From Marinosulfonomonas sp. (GTDB lineage Bacteria > Pseudomonadota > Alphaproteobacteria > Rhodobacterales > Rhodobacteraceae): a stretch of 5,142 bases of DNA. The stretch spans positions 1 through 5,142 of the forward strand of contig JALSJL010000082.1 of the NCBI GenBank assembly GCA_026989405.1, read 5' to 3'. Below the pieces are notes generated by a model. That model was not told the DNA's origin, did no database searches, and worked only from the letters and a program-made list of their open reading frames with translations. Position 1 is the stretch's first letter, and every line of letters starts with the position of its first letter. Below are positions 1 through 4,918 of this stretch, piece after piece. Made by a program: the position numbers and the translations under genes.

Positions 1-198
1 CGCGAACATCGCCGCCGCCCCGGCCGTGAAGCCGAGCAGTATCCAGGCGGGGCGGGCCCTGCGCGATCCCTCGATGGCGCGGTTGAGCCGGTCCTGCAGG
101 ATGGCTTTGTCCTGCAGCAGGCCGGCGTGTTCGATCTCCATGCGGTAGATTTCGTCGGTGACGTCCTTCAGGACCTGTTTTACGTCGCTTTTCTGCAT
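1..198 (-). CDS. Small membrane protein with N-terminal helical region (partial, 3' end outside window)
   Basis: This is the first 66 residues of a leftward gene that leaves the window at its left edge. It begins at ATG 198-196, sharing one base with the TGA stop of the terminase small subunit gene (TGATG). A purine-rich AGGGGG lies nine bases before the ATG, so translation is probably coupled to the upstream gene. Residues 2-50 are charged and helical (KQVLKDV, EIYRMEIEH, AILQDRLNRAIE), compatible with an amphipathic or coiled-coil segment. A basic patch (SRRARP) follows, then a hydrophobic stretch WILLGFTAGAAAMFA that looks like the start of a transmembrane helix. The basic residues before it suggest the N-terminus stays in the cytoplasm. 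I do not recognise the family. In lambda the large terminase subunit follows Nu1 directly, so this position is slightly unusual. It could be a holin-like or other accessory membrane protein, but nothing visible proves that. Confidence 0.7.
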   Translation of the reverse strand, partial: MQKSDVKQVLKDVTDEIYRMEIEHAGLLQDKAILQDRLNRAIEGSRRARPAWILLGFTAGAAAMFA

Positions 199-827
199 CA
201 ATCCATGCCCCCTATCGCGGTTTTGCGGTTCTTCGTCTCTGTGGCGCTCTCAGGCTGTCTCAGCGCGTGTTTCCGGAACGTTGCCTGCAGGTCGCCCATG
301 GCCAGCTCGACTTCCTCGAGCACGACGCTCCTGACCTGTTCCTCGTTTTCGGCGTCCAGCACCCGCGGCGCCAGGCGTTCGGCCATCTGTTCGAGATGGG
401 TGCGGAGGGTGGTGGTGGCGTTGAGGATGACTTCCCGCACCAGGTCGATCTCCACCAGTCTGCCGGCGGCGCGTTCGTATTCCATCCGGGCCAGTTCGGC
501 GTTGTAGTGCTCCCGCTTGGCCCGGGCGGATTGATAGTCGATTGTGGTTCCGGCGGCCGCCGGTTCGATCTCTTCCGGCGATACCGGCCGCGACAGGATT
601 TCGGCCGCTTCCGGGGCCGGTTCGCCGCTGGGCTTGTGGGGCGTGACCGTGGACGGGTCGCGGGTGGCCCGGATCCGTTCCAGGGAGGCGTGGTAGAGCA
701 CTTTGCGCCCGTCTTCTGTCATCACCAGCCGGCCGCGTTTCTTCAACTGGGAGATATATGCCGGACGCCAGCCTACCCGCTTGGCAAATTCCTTCTGCGT
801 CAACGCTTCGTCTTCAGATTTATTCAC
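198..827 (-). CDS. Phage terminase small subunit, Nu1-like
   Basis: This is a 209-residue protein resembling the lambda gpNu1 family, whose members bind cos DNA and recruit the large terminase subunit to start genome packaging. Lambda Nu1 has 181 residues, so the length is close. Residues 10-56 form the winged helix-turn-helix: TQKEFAKRVGWRPAYISQL, then the KKRGRLV turn, the wing around TEDGRKVLY, and ASLERIRATRDP. A Pro/Glu/Ala-rich linker spans about 60-95. Residues 98-190 are a long charged helical region (ARAKREHYNAELARMEYERAAGRLV, then VILNATTTLRTHLEQMAERLAPRVL) typical of the family's dimerisation and large-subunit-binding part. The start is GTG at 827-825: an in-frame TGA lies a few codons upstream, a weak GAAAG sits three bases before it, and the HTH leaves no room for a later start. 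The gene follows the putative origin/packaging region and overlaps the next gene by one base. Family assignment rests on visible motifs only. Confidence 0.85.
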   Translation of the reverse strand: MNKSEDEALTQKEFAKRVGWRPAYISQLKKRGRLVMTEDGRKVLYHASLERIRATRDPSTVTPHKPSGEPAPEAAEILSRPVSPEEIEPAAAGTTIDYQSARAKREHYNAELARMEYERAAGRLVEIDLVREVILNATTTLRTHLEQMAERLAPRVLDAENEEQVRSVVLEEVELAMGDLQATFRKHALRQPESATETKNRKTAIGGMD

Positions 828-840
828 TATCTTTCAATTC

Positions 841-882
841 TTGCTCAAAAAACTATTAGATTGTTAATAATTGATAACTTAT
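841..882 (-). promoter_or_regulatory. AT-rich leader of the terminase gene: possible promoter region with an IHF-like site
   Basis: This block is about 80% A+T and lies 14-55 bases upstream of the terminase GTG on the minus strand. It contains the inverted repeat GTTA-N8-TAAC (863-878). On the minus strand, TATCAATTATTAA (864-876) differs at one position from the IHF consensus WATCAANNNNTTR. IHF sites are common in both phage origins and cos sites. No convincing -35/-10 pair with good spacing was found, so the promoter role is a guess from position and composition. Confidence 0.3.
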
Positions 883-892
883 GACTCGACTA

Positions 893-963
893 TTACCCGA
901 CGATATTACTCAACGGATTCAGTCATCATGCCGGCGTGTTACCCGAGTGAGCGTGTTACCCGA
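893..963 (+). repeat. Left iteron group: three direct copies of TTACCCGA
   Basis: Exact cores lie at 893-900, 939-946 and 956-963. The second and third share a longer match, GCGTGTTACCCGA, and sit 17 bases apart. A degenerate copy, TTACTCAA (two mismatches), is at 906-913, 13 bases after the first. The third copy lies inside a short inverted repeat, GCGTG (951-955) with CACGC (966-970), which could form a small hairpin. All are in the same orientation and point toward the AT-rich core. Confidence 0.85.
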
Positions 964-974
964 CTCACGCGGGG

Positions 975-1020
975 AAAATTTCGTTTTTTTTGTTTTCTTG
1001 AGATTGAAAAAAATTCATCT
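975..1020. other. AT-rich core between the iteron groups (candidate DNA-unwinding element)
   Basis: This segment is roughly 80% A+T, with an eight-T run at 984-991, TTTTC at 993-997, GAAAA at 1006-1010 and a longer A run to 1013. It stands out against GC-rich flanks and lies exactly between the forward and inverted iterons. The location and composition fit a strand-opening element of an origin. The homopolymer runs would also favour intrinsic DNA bending. Function is inferred. Confidence 0.5.
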
Positions 1021-1049
1021 CTCCTGCGCCCGTATAGGGATTCGAAAAG

Positions 1050-1131
1050 TCGGGTAACATTCCAGGCACCATGCGGCTTCGTCGGGTAATATTGTCGGGT
1101 AACTCTCGGCTCATCCGGTTCACTCGGGTAA
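1050..1131 (-). repeat. Right iteron group: four inverted copies (TCGGGTAA on the plus strand)
   Basis: Exact cores lie at 1050-1057, 1082-1089, 1095-1102 and 1124-1131. Read on the minus strand, the bases before the core are TG, TA, AG and TG, so a looser consensus over all seven copies is (T/A)(G/A)TTACCCGA followed by C or G. The middle pair is spaced by 13 bases. The outermost copy continues into CGGG-TAACAT-CCCG (1125-1138), a small inverted repeat close to the primase stop codon. Confidence 0.85.
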
Positions 1132-1162
1132 CATCCCGGAGCGTTTCTGTTGTCGTTTACGG

Positions 1163-3604
1163 TCAGGCAAAGTTATTCCATGCCTCAACCCAGTCCTGAA
1201 TCAGGTTTTTCGATCTCTCCATGCTCTCCGTGTACCATTTCTCCTCGCTGCAATCTGGCGGTTTGGGAGGCACGCCTGGCAGAACCAGGAAGCTCCGTTG
1301 GCGTTTTCCAACACTTGAATCCATCACCCACTTTCTCTTTGCCCTTTGGACATCGTGCTTCCTGACAAGCGTGTCCACCAGTCTCTTTTGGTTGGCAGGC
1401 GACCGGTATCCCCTGACGGCGCACCATCGCCGGTAAAGCTTGAAAAGGTCCTCTGTGAGGACCGGCATCGAGTTGAGCTCTCCGAACTCTCCTGCCTCCA
1501 GTTCGTAGTAGAACTCGCTGGTCGTATCCATGGATAAATGGATCAGTTCTTCCTTGGCCATGGTTTCCGGGGGCTTGGCGTGTTCGTCGAATCCAGACAG
1601 GTCCAGGTTCATCAAATAATGATGTAATGCCTCCACGCCGCCATTACGCAGTTCCATTTTCACTTCCAGGTAGAATTCCTTGGAGAGTTTGGGCGGTGTC
1701 CAGATCACGCAGTAACGCCGGTCATCCTCTTCCAGGACCACGGGCATGCGTTCGTTGGAAAGGAAGACCATGTTGACGTGGTTTTTTTCGTCGTAGGCCT
1801 TGATCTGCTTCGGGTTGATCCGGATCCATTCCCCGGTGATCAGACCCTTGAGTTTGTTTTTGATGTGGAACAGCTCCGAACGGGCGATCACTTCGTCGGC
1901 GATCAGGAACAGCTTTTTGCTGGCCCAGTCGTTGAATTTGTCCTCGACCGCTGACTGGTCGATGATGCGGCCGTAGGGGCCGTAGATTTGCATGATCGAT
2001 TCGAAGAACAGGTTCTTGCCAGTTCCCTGGGGGCCGTGGACCACGATGGCGGTACGCATTTTCGCCCCTGGGTTCTGGATTGGGTAGGCCAGCCACTTCA
2101 GTACCCATTCGTAGAGTCGTTTCGATCGCTTTCCTTCCCGGCTGCACATGTACCCGAGCAGGTCTAGCAAATTCTCGCAGTTGCCGGGTTTTGGCTGGGT
2201 CGGCCATCCAGACCATAGATTGCATTTGATCGCTTTGTCTTTGCAGGCTGGATCGAAACCGACTTCATCCTGGCGGACGATTTTTCGCTCCGGGTGCTCC
2301 ATCCAGGCCCGGTAAAGTTCGCGGCGGATGCATAGGTCCCGGACGTCTGACATGGCGATGAGTATGTGTTCCTGATGGTCGAAGGCGGCACCGCCATGGC
2401 CATAGACCATGGAGAAGCGGTCCAGGAGTTCCTGAAGGGTTTCGATCGGCCGAAGGCCGCCATTCCCCGCTCCCCCGGCTGGTGACTCTCCGCCGCTTCC
2501 GGCGTCGATGCGGCGGCGCCAGCCCTTGGATTCGATGACCGCCTCGATCTGCCGGCGGACGGCCTGGAGGCCTTCGGCAAGGTGCAGATCGTTGAAATCG
2601 GTGATCTTGCGGCTTCGGGTTTCGAATTCCCGCCAGCGCTTGGCGTCATCCTCGAAATTCGGGATGGCCACCGCGCCATCCACCGCCAGGGCGGCCGCCT
2701 CGGCGGCCTCGATGCCGGCGTTCTTCGCTCCATGTCCCTCGCCACAGTGCGGGCAGGTCTTTCCCTGGGAAACCCGGACCGGCAGGCGACAGTGGCGGCA
2801 TTTTTGGAAATCGTCGTCATCGGCAGCCAGCACCCAGCGGACCGTCTTGTATCGTTTCCGCAGGATCGACGCGACCACTGGCATGTTTCCCGCATCGAAG
2901 GCGATTGCGACAGGCAGCCCTGTTGCCTCGTGGATCGAGGCGCCGGTGGCGTAACCCTCGCAGATGACCGCAACGCCGGAGGGCATGCCGATCAGGAAGA
3001 ATCGGCCCTGCTTCTGAAGCCCGGCCGGCCAGAATTCCTTGTCACGCCCTGTCTTTCCGATCCTCGATGCGTGTGACTTGCGGTTGAGGATGAACTGCAA
3101 TCCATGCACGGTCCCCGAGACATCCAGCATCGGAATGACCAACGCGCCGGATTCCGTATAACGGATGCCATGCGCCTGGACGCCCTTGCGTATCAGATAA
3201 TCGTTGGCGCCAGTGGTGTCAGAGGGGAGACATTTCGCCCAGACCTTATGGGCCCGCAATGCAGCCCTTTCCGCCTGTCGACGCCGTTCCGCATCGGCTT
3301 TCTTTTTGTCCTCGCGGATCCGCTCCTGCAGCGCCTTGTATTGCTGATCCGTGAGCTTCGACCGGTCGATCTTGATCTTTTGGGCGCCATTGTCATTCCC
3401 TCGCCAGACGCCATACGAACCAGCGATCAGGTAGTCATCATCGGTCCGCAGCTCATGGAGGACATACCACCCGCGCTTCTCCCGATCGCCCTCCACCTTG
3501 CAACGGACGATCTTCCCGGACACAACCAGGGAATCCACCAGCAGTCCGGCAGCTCGAAGCTGCGCCATCACACTGTCATAATTTCCCCAGCTCACAGTTA
3601 CCAA
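1163..3604 (-). CDS. Phage primase-helicase (Toprim + DUF5906/SF3-like ATPase), likely replication initiator
   Basis: This 813-residue protein should make primers and unwind DNA at the phage origin, like P4 alpha. Residues 1-125 are an N-terminal domain ending in a charged helix (about 90-120). The Toprim domain covers about 205-318, with the acidic E216 in VICEGYATG and the run D262-D265. Two CxxC knuckles (C269/C272, C284/C287) interrupt it as a zinc-ribbon insert. A Gly-rich linker lies near 367-383. The ATPase spans about 480-640: Walker A GPQGTGK (524-530), Walker B LFLIADE (565-571), sensor-like FLSN (614-617) and a conserved DDRRY (627-631). Residues 715-776 look like a winged helix (LTEDLFKLYRRWCAVRGYR onward), a candidate origin-binding part. 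The start is uncertain: TTG 3604 has TTAGG four bases upstream; GTG 3595 and ATG 3568 are alternatives. The iteron region follows its stop directly. Motifs are seen; roles come from the families. Confidence 0.9.
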   Translation of the reverse strand: MVTVSWGNYDSVMAQLRAAGLLVDSLVVSGKIVRCKVEGDREKRGWYVLHELRTDDDYLIAGSYGVWRGNDNGAQKIKIDRSKLTDQQYKALQERIREDKKKADAERRRQAERAALRAHKVWAKCLPSDTTGANDYLIRKGVQAHGIRYTESGALVIPMLDVSGTVHGLQFILNRKSHASRIGKTGRDKEFWPAGLQKQGRFFLIGMPSGVAVICEGYATGASIHEATGLPVAIAFDAGNMPVVASILRKRYKTVRWVLAADDDDFQKCRHCRLPVRVSQGKTCPHCGEGHGAKNAGIEAAEAAALAVDGAVAIPNFEDDAKRWREFETRSRKITDFNDLHLAEGLQAVRRQIEAVIESKGWRRRIDAGSGGESPAGGAGNGGLRPIETLQELLDRFSMVYGHGGAAFDHQEHILIAMSDVRDLCIRRELYRAWMEHPERKIVRQDEVGFDPACKDKAIKCNLWSGWPTQPKPGNCENLLDLLGYMCSREGKRSKRLYEWVLKWLAYPIQNPGAKMRTAIVVHGPQGTGKNLFFESIMQIYGPYGRIIDQSAVEDKFNDWASKKLFLIADEVIARSELFHIKNKLKGLITGEWIRINPKQIKAYDEKNHVNMVFLSNERMPVVLEEDDRRYCVIWTPPKLSKEFYLEVKMELRNGGVEALHHYLMNLDLSGFDEHAKPPETMAKEELIHLSMDTTSEFYYELEAGEFGELNSMPVLTEDLFKLYRRWCAVRGYRSPANQKRLVDTLVRKHDVQRAKRKWVMDSSVGKRQRSFLVLPGVPPKPPDCSEEKWYTESMERSKNLIQDWVEAWNNFA

Positions 3605-3617
3605 ATTACCTAACTTA

Positions 3618-3632
3618 TTGATTTACAATCAA
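3618..3632. promoter_or_regulatory. Palindrome TTGATT-TAC-AATCAA before the primase gene (candidate operator)
   Basis: This is a perfect inverted repeat with 6-base arms and a 3-base centre, only 13 bases from the TTG start of the primase-helicase gene. Its position overlaps the expected promoter or leader, so a bound regulator (the CII-family or YdaS-like protein are the candidates present) could block or recruit transcription there. As RNA it would form a weak AU-rich hairpin just ahead of the ribosome-binding site. No binding evidence exists in the sequence itself. Confidence 0.4.
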
Positions 3633-3648
3633 ACTACCTACCCACCCC

Positions 3649-3659
3649 TCGAAGTTCGA
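3649..3659. promoter_or_regulatory. Short palindrome TCGAA-G-TTCGA in the cII-primase gap
   Basis: This is a perfect inverted repeat with 5-base arms and a 1-base centre, about 45 bases upstream of the primase start. It lies in a 172-base gap (3605-3776) that holds no gene I can support. It could be a second operator half of the control region with the palindrome at 3618-3632, but a palindrome this short can arise by chance. Confidence 0.2.
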
Positions 3660-3776
3660 ATTACCCTTGTTGGGTGAGCGCAGGAAGGACCCATCACCTG
3701 GTTATCTCAGTTGTATTGATGCAACAGCAAGGCCGTCCCTTCACAAAACCAAGGGGCAAAGGGATTACAGGGTGCT

Positions 3777-4214
3777 TCATCCGGCCTGATTCGTAAGGGT
3801 ATTCTCGAGAATCATCAGCGCCCTGCGAGCTTCAGATATTTCTTTCCTTAGGCGGGCTACCTCAATGTTGTCTAGTTTGTTATCCGCCAATGCCTCTTCG
3901 GCCACACGGCAAACGTCGCCGTGTTCCGATGCGGCATGAAGAACGGCCTGTGCAACTGAATTGCCGCGCTCTTTTGGCCTGGTCATGAATTGCCCACCGA
4001 ACATTTCGCAAAGTATTTCCAGCGGTGAGGTGTCCCCTGTATCCATAAGGATGGAAACGAATTCGCCAATAGTCGGCTGGTGAAGATCGTCATTTGGGTT
4101 CAATTTTCCAATCAGTGTTAGTTCGCGTTTCCCCAGCCTCCGCGCGACACCAGAGATACCGCCTTGGGCTTTTAGTGCGGACTGGTGCAGAGTCAGAAAT
4201 AACATATCCATCAT
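3777..4214 (-). CDS. Phage regulatory protein, CII family (CP76-type)
   Basis: This 145-residue protein matches the pattern of the phage regulatory CII family (Phage_CP76), helix-turn-helix regulators of early phage transcription. Visible features: the N-terminal helix LTLHQSALKAQGG; the HTH region GGISGVARRLGKRELTLIGKLNP (about 18-40) with the family's characteristic KLNPNDD (37-43); a following helix, HQPTIGEFVSILMDTGD; then EILCEMFGGQF (66-76). The C-terminal part (about 85-140) is acidic and helical (ALADNKLDNIEVARLRKEISEARRAL), as in relatives, and probably mediates oligomerisation. The start is ATG 4214, directly followed by a second ATG; AGGAG seven bases upstream supports it. The gene sits between the terminator at 4277-4302 and the primase gene, so transcription arriving from the right-hand regulators must pass that terminator. 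A local promoter is possible, but none is obvious. The target site is unknown; the palindromes at 3618-3659 are candidates. Confidence 0.88.
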   Translation of the reverse strand: MMDMLFLTLHQSALKAQGGISGVARRLGKRELTLIGKLNPNDDLHQPTIGEFVSILMDTGDTSPLEILCEMFGGQFMTRPKERGNSVAQAVLHAASEHGDVCRVAEEALADNKLDNIEVARLRKEISEARRALMILENTLTNQAG

Positions 4215-4276
4215 GTGTTATCTCCTGTCAGGTATCGCTGCATGCTGCTTGATCATTCCGTAACCTCTCAATATCG

Positions 4277-4302
4277 AAAAAACACCCCCGCGCAGGCGGG
4301 GG
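4277..4302 (-). terminator. Rho-independent terminator, leftward
   Basis: A perfect 7-base GC stem, CCCCCGC (4285-4291) with GCGGGGG (4296-4302), closes a 4-base loop. On the minus strand it is followed within two bases by six T residues (4282-4277). This is a strong unidirectional terminator shape for leftward transcripts. It lies after the regulator/cysteine-rich ORF block and about 60 bases before the cII-like start, a position resembling lambda tR1 between cro and cII. Confidence 0.8.
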
Positions 4303-4408
4303 CGAGTCCAACAAGAGGAGGAGAAAGTTGCCCGATACTGTTGCCTTGCCAGGCCGTTTACCGCCTCGGAGCAGGGCGGCGGTGAAAATGGGGCGGGAAT
4401 CCCACGGT

Positions 4409-4414
4409 TATACT
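4409..4414 (+). promoter_or_regulatory. Candidate -10 box TATACT for the rightward small gene
   Basis: TATACT is one base from the TATAAT consensus and would start RNA near 4421, giving a leader of about 30 bases before the ATG at 4453. No good -35 hexamer is found 16-18 bases upstream (the region reads AAAATGGG) and there is no TG extension. If it works, it probably needs an activator or is weak. Confidence 0.4.
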
Positions 4415-4435
4415 TGTCCATACAGCTCAACAACT

Positions 4436-4918
4436 TCACCCGAGGACTCCCAATGAACGACGAATTACTGCGGCAACTGCTCGCAAGGCTCGACCGCCTG
4501 GAAAACGAAATCGTTTCCATGCGCTCGCTGATTGTGAAACAGGCGAATCAGACATTGGCGCTGCGCTGTCTCGTGATGGCCGAGATAAGCCTGATGCGCC
4601 CCGATGTCGCCGAGGTGCTGGCGGACCGCTATGAAGCGATGCTGGATCAACACCTGGATGACATTCAGCCGCCTTTCCAGATGCCCGAGATTCTCGAGGA
4701 AATCCCGAAAATGCTTCGCCTTCAAGCGCAATCGGGCGATGGCGGCCGTATCTGAGCGCCAGTTCCGAGAGGTTCGGATATGGCATGTATCGCCCGCATT
4801 TCGAGCTCATGTCCTCGCGTTTCAGATCCTCATCCCAAGGCAAATGCGGCATGGCGCGCCGGCATTGTCCTGGCCAGTTGTGCCGGCAGGCAGCGTTATC
4901 GCAGAAGACACGGGTCAT
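4436..4918 (-). CDS. Cysteine-rich small phage protein, real 3' extent uncertain
   Basis: The ORF begins at ATG 4918, overlapping the TGA of the YdaS-like gene as ATGA, with GAGGA nine bases upstream; both favour coupled translation. The first ~60 residues look real: four cysteines (C6, C11, C19, C41) in C-x4-C-x7-C-x21-C spacing, with CDNAACRHNWPGQC at the N-terminus. This could bind one zinc ion, but no named family is recognised. From about residue 65 onward the frame lies opposite the rightward gene 4453-4755, and the protein turns into Arg/Ser/Pro/Ala/Gly-rich sequence typical of a shadow frame. The ORF has no stop until 4436, so either the 160-residue product is made with a low-complexity tail, or an ancestral short gene lost its stop by a frameshift or substitution. 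The terminator at 4277-4302 lies downstream. I trust the 5' third much more than the remainder. Confidence 0.45.
   Translation of the reverse strand: MTRVFCDNAACRHNWPGQCRRAMPHLPWDEDLKREDMSSKCGRYMPYPNLSELALRYGRHRPIALEGEAFSGFPRESRASGKAAECHPGVDPASLHSGPPAPRRHRGASGLSRPSRDSAAPMSDSPVSQSASAWKRFRFPGGRALRAVAAVIRRSLGVLG
4453..4755 (+). CDS. Small coiled-coil protein of unknown function, rightward
   Basis: This 100-residue protein is the only well-supported gene on the plus strand. The start is ATG 4453: GAGG lies seven bases upstream and a TATACT box precedes it. An in-frame ATG at 4414 exists but falls on that -10 box and lacks a ribosome-binding site. Residues 4-30 have leucine/isoleucine heptads mixed with Arg/Glu (LLRQLLARLDRLENEIVSM), a likely coiled coil. 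The middle (LALRCLVMAEISLMRPDVAEVLADRYEAML) also looks helical, and the C-terminus is acidic and Pro/Met-containing. There is no signal peptide, membrane segment or catalytic motif. It is divergent from the cII-like gene and convergent with the YdaS-like gene. It lies almost entirely antisense to the 3' two-thirds of the leftward cysteine-rich ORF. Natural codon and residue composition argues this strand is the coding one in the overlap. I do not recognise a family. Confidence 0.7.
   Translation: MNDELLRQLLARLDRLENEIVSMRSLIVKQANQTLALRCLVMAEISLMRPDVAEVLADRYEAMLDQHLDDIQPPFQMPEILEEIPKMLRLQAQSGDGGRI

Larger units (their letters stand above)
828..1162. other. 335-base non-coding region: candidate phage replication origin (or packaging site)
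   Basis: No convincing gene lies between the primase-helicase stop (1163) and the terminase GTG (827). The stretch instead holds seven exact copies of the 8-mer TTACCCGA. Three read forward (893-900, 939-946, 956-963). Four read as the complement TCGGGTAA (1050-1057, 1082-1089, 1095-1102, 1124-1131). The two groups face each other across an AT-rich core. A second AT-rich block lies at 841-880. Iterons flanking an easily melted segment, next to a primase-helicase gene, is the classic layout of a phage or plasmid origin. In phage P4, for comparison, the alpha protein binds short repeats in ori and crr. Because the neighbouring gene on the other side encodes a Nu1-like protein, a cosB-type site with repeated terminase-binding elements is the main alternative. 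No perfect DnaA box (TTATNCACA) was seen here. Confidence 0.65.

Noticed and set aside
267..884. A 205-codon rightward open frame over the terminase gene
   Set aside because: It lies opposite the Nu1-like gene, has Gly/Arg/Phe-rich shadow composition and shows no family motif.
871..1089. A 72-codon rightward open frame across the iteron region
   Set aside because: It is built from the repeats and AT-rich core, has no ribosome-binding site and encodes no recognisable protein pattern.
2164..2973. A 269-codon leftward open frame inside the primase gene
   Set aside because: It is a shifted frame of the primase-helicase, whose own frame carries Toprim and Walker motifs throughout; this one is Arg/Ser/Pro-rich.
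3104..3613. A 169-codon rightward open frame opposite the primase 5' end
   Set aside because: It is antisense to well-conserved primase N-terminal sequence, with no start signals or motif.
3721..3730. TTGC-TG-TTGC (minus strand), a lambda CII-like half-site pair
   Set aside because: Lambda CII requires TTGC-N6-TTGC; the 2-base spacing is wrong, and this regulator belongs to a different CII family.
3736..3764. Inverted repeat TCCCTT/AAGGGA after the cII-like gene as a terminator
   Set aside because: It has only 6-base arms, a 17-base loop and no T tract.
4465..4731. An 88-codon leftward open frame opposite the rightward coiled-coil gene
   Set aside because: It has no ribosome-binding site, lies wholly antisense, and its composition mirrors the rightward gene.
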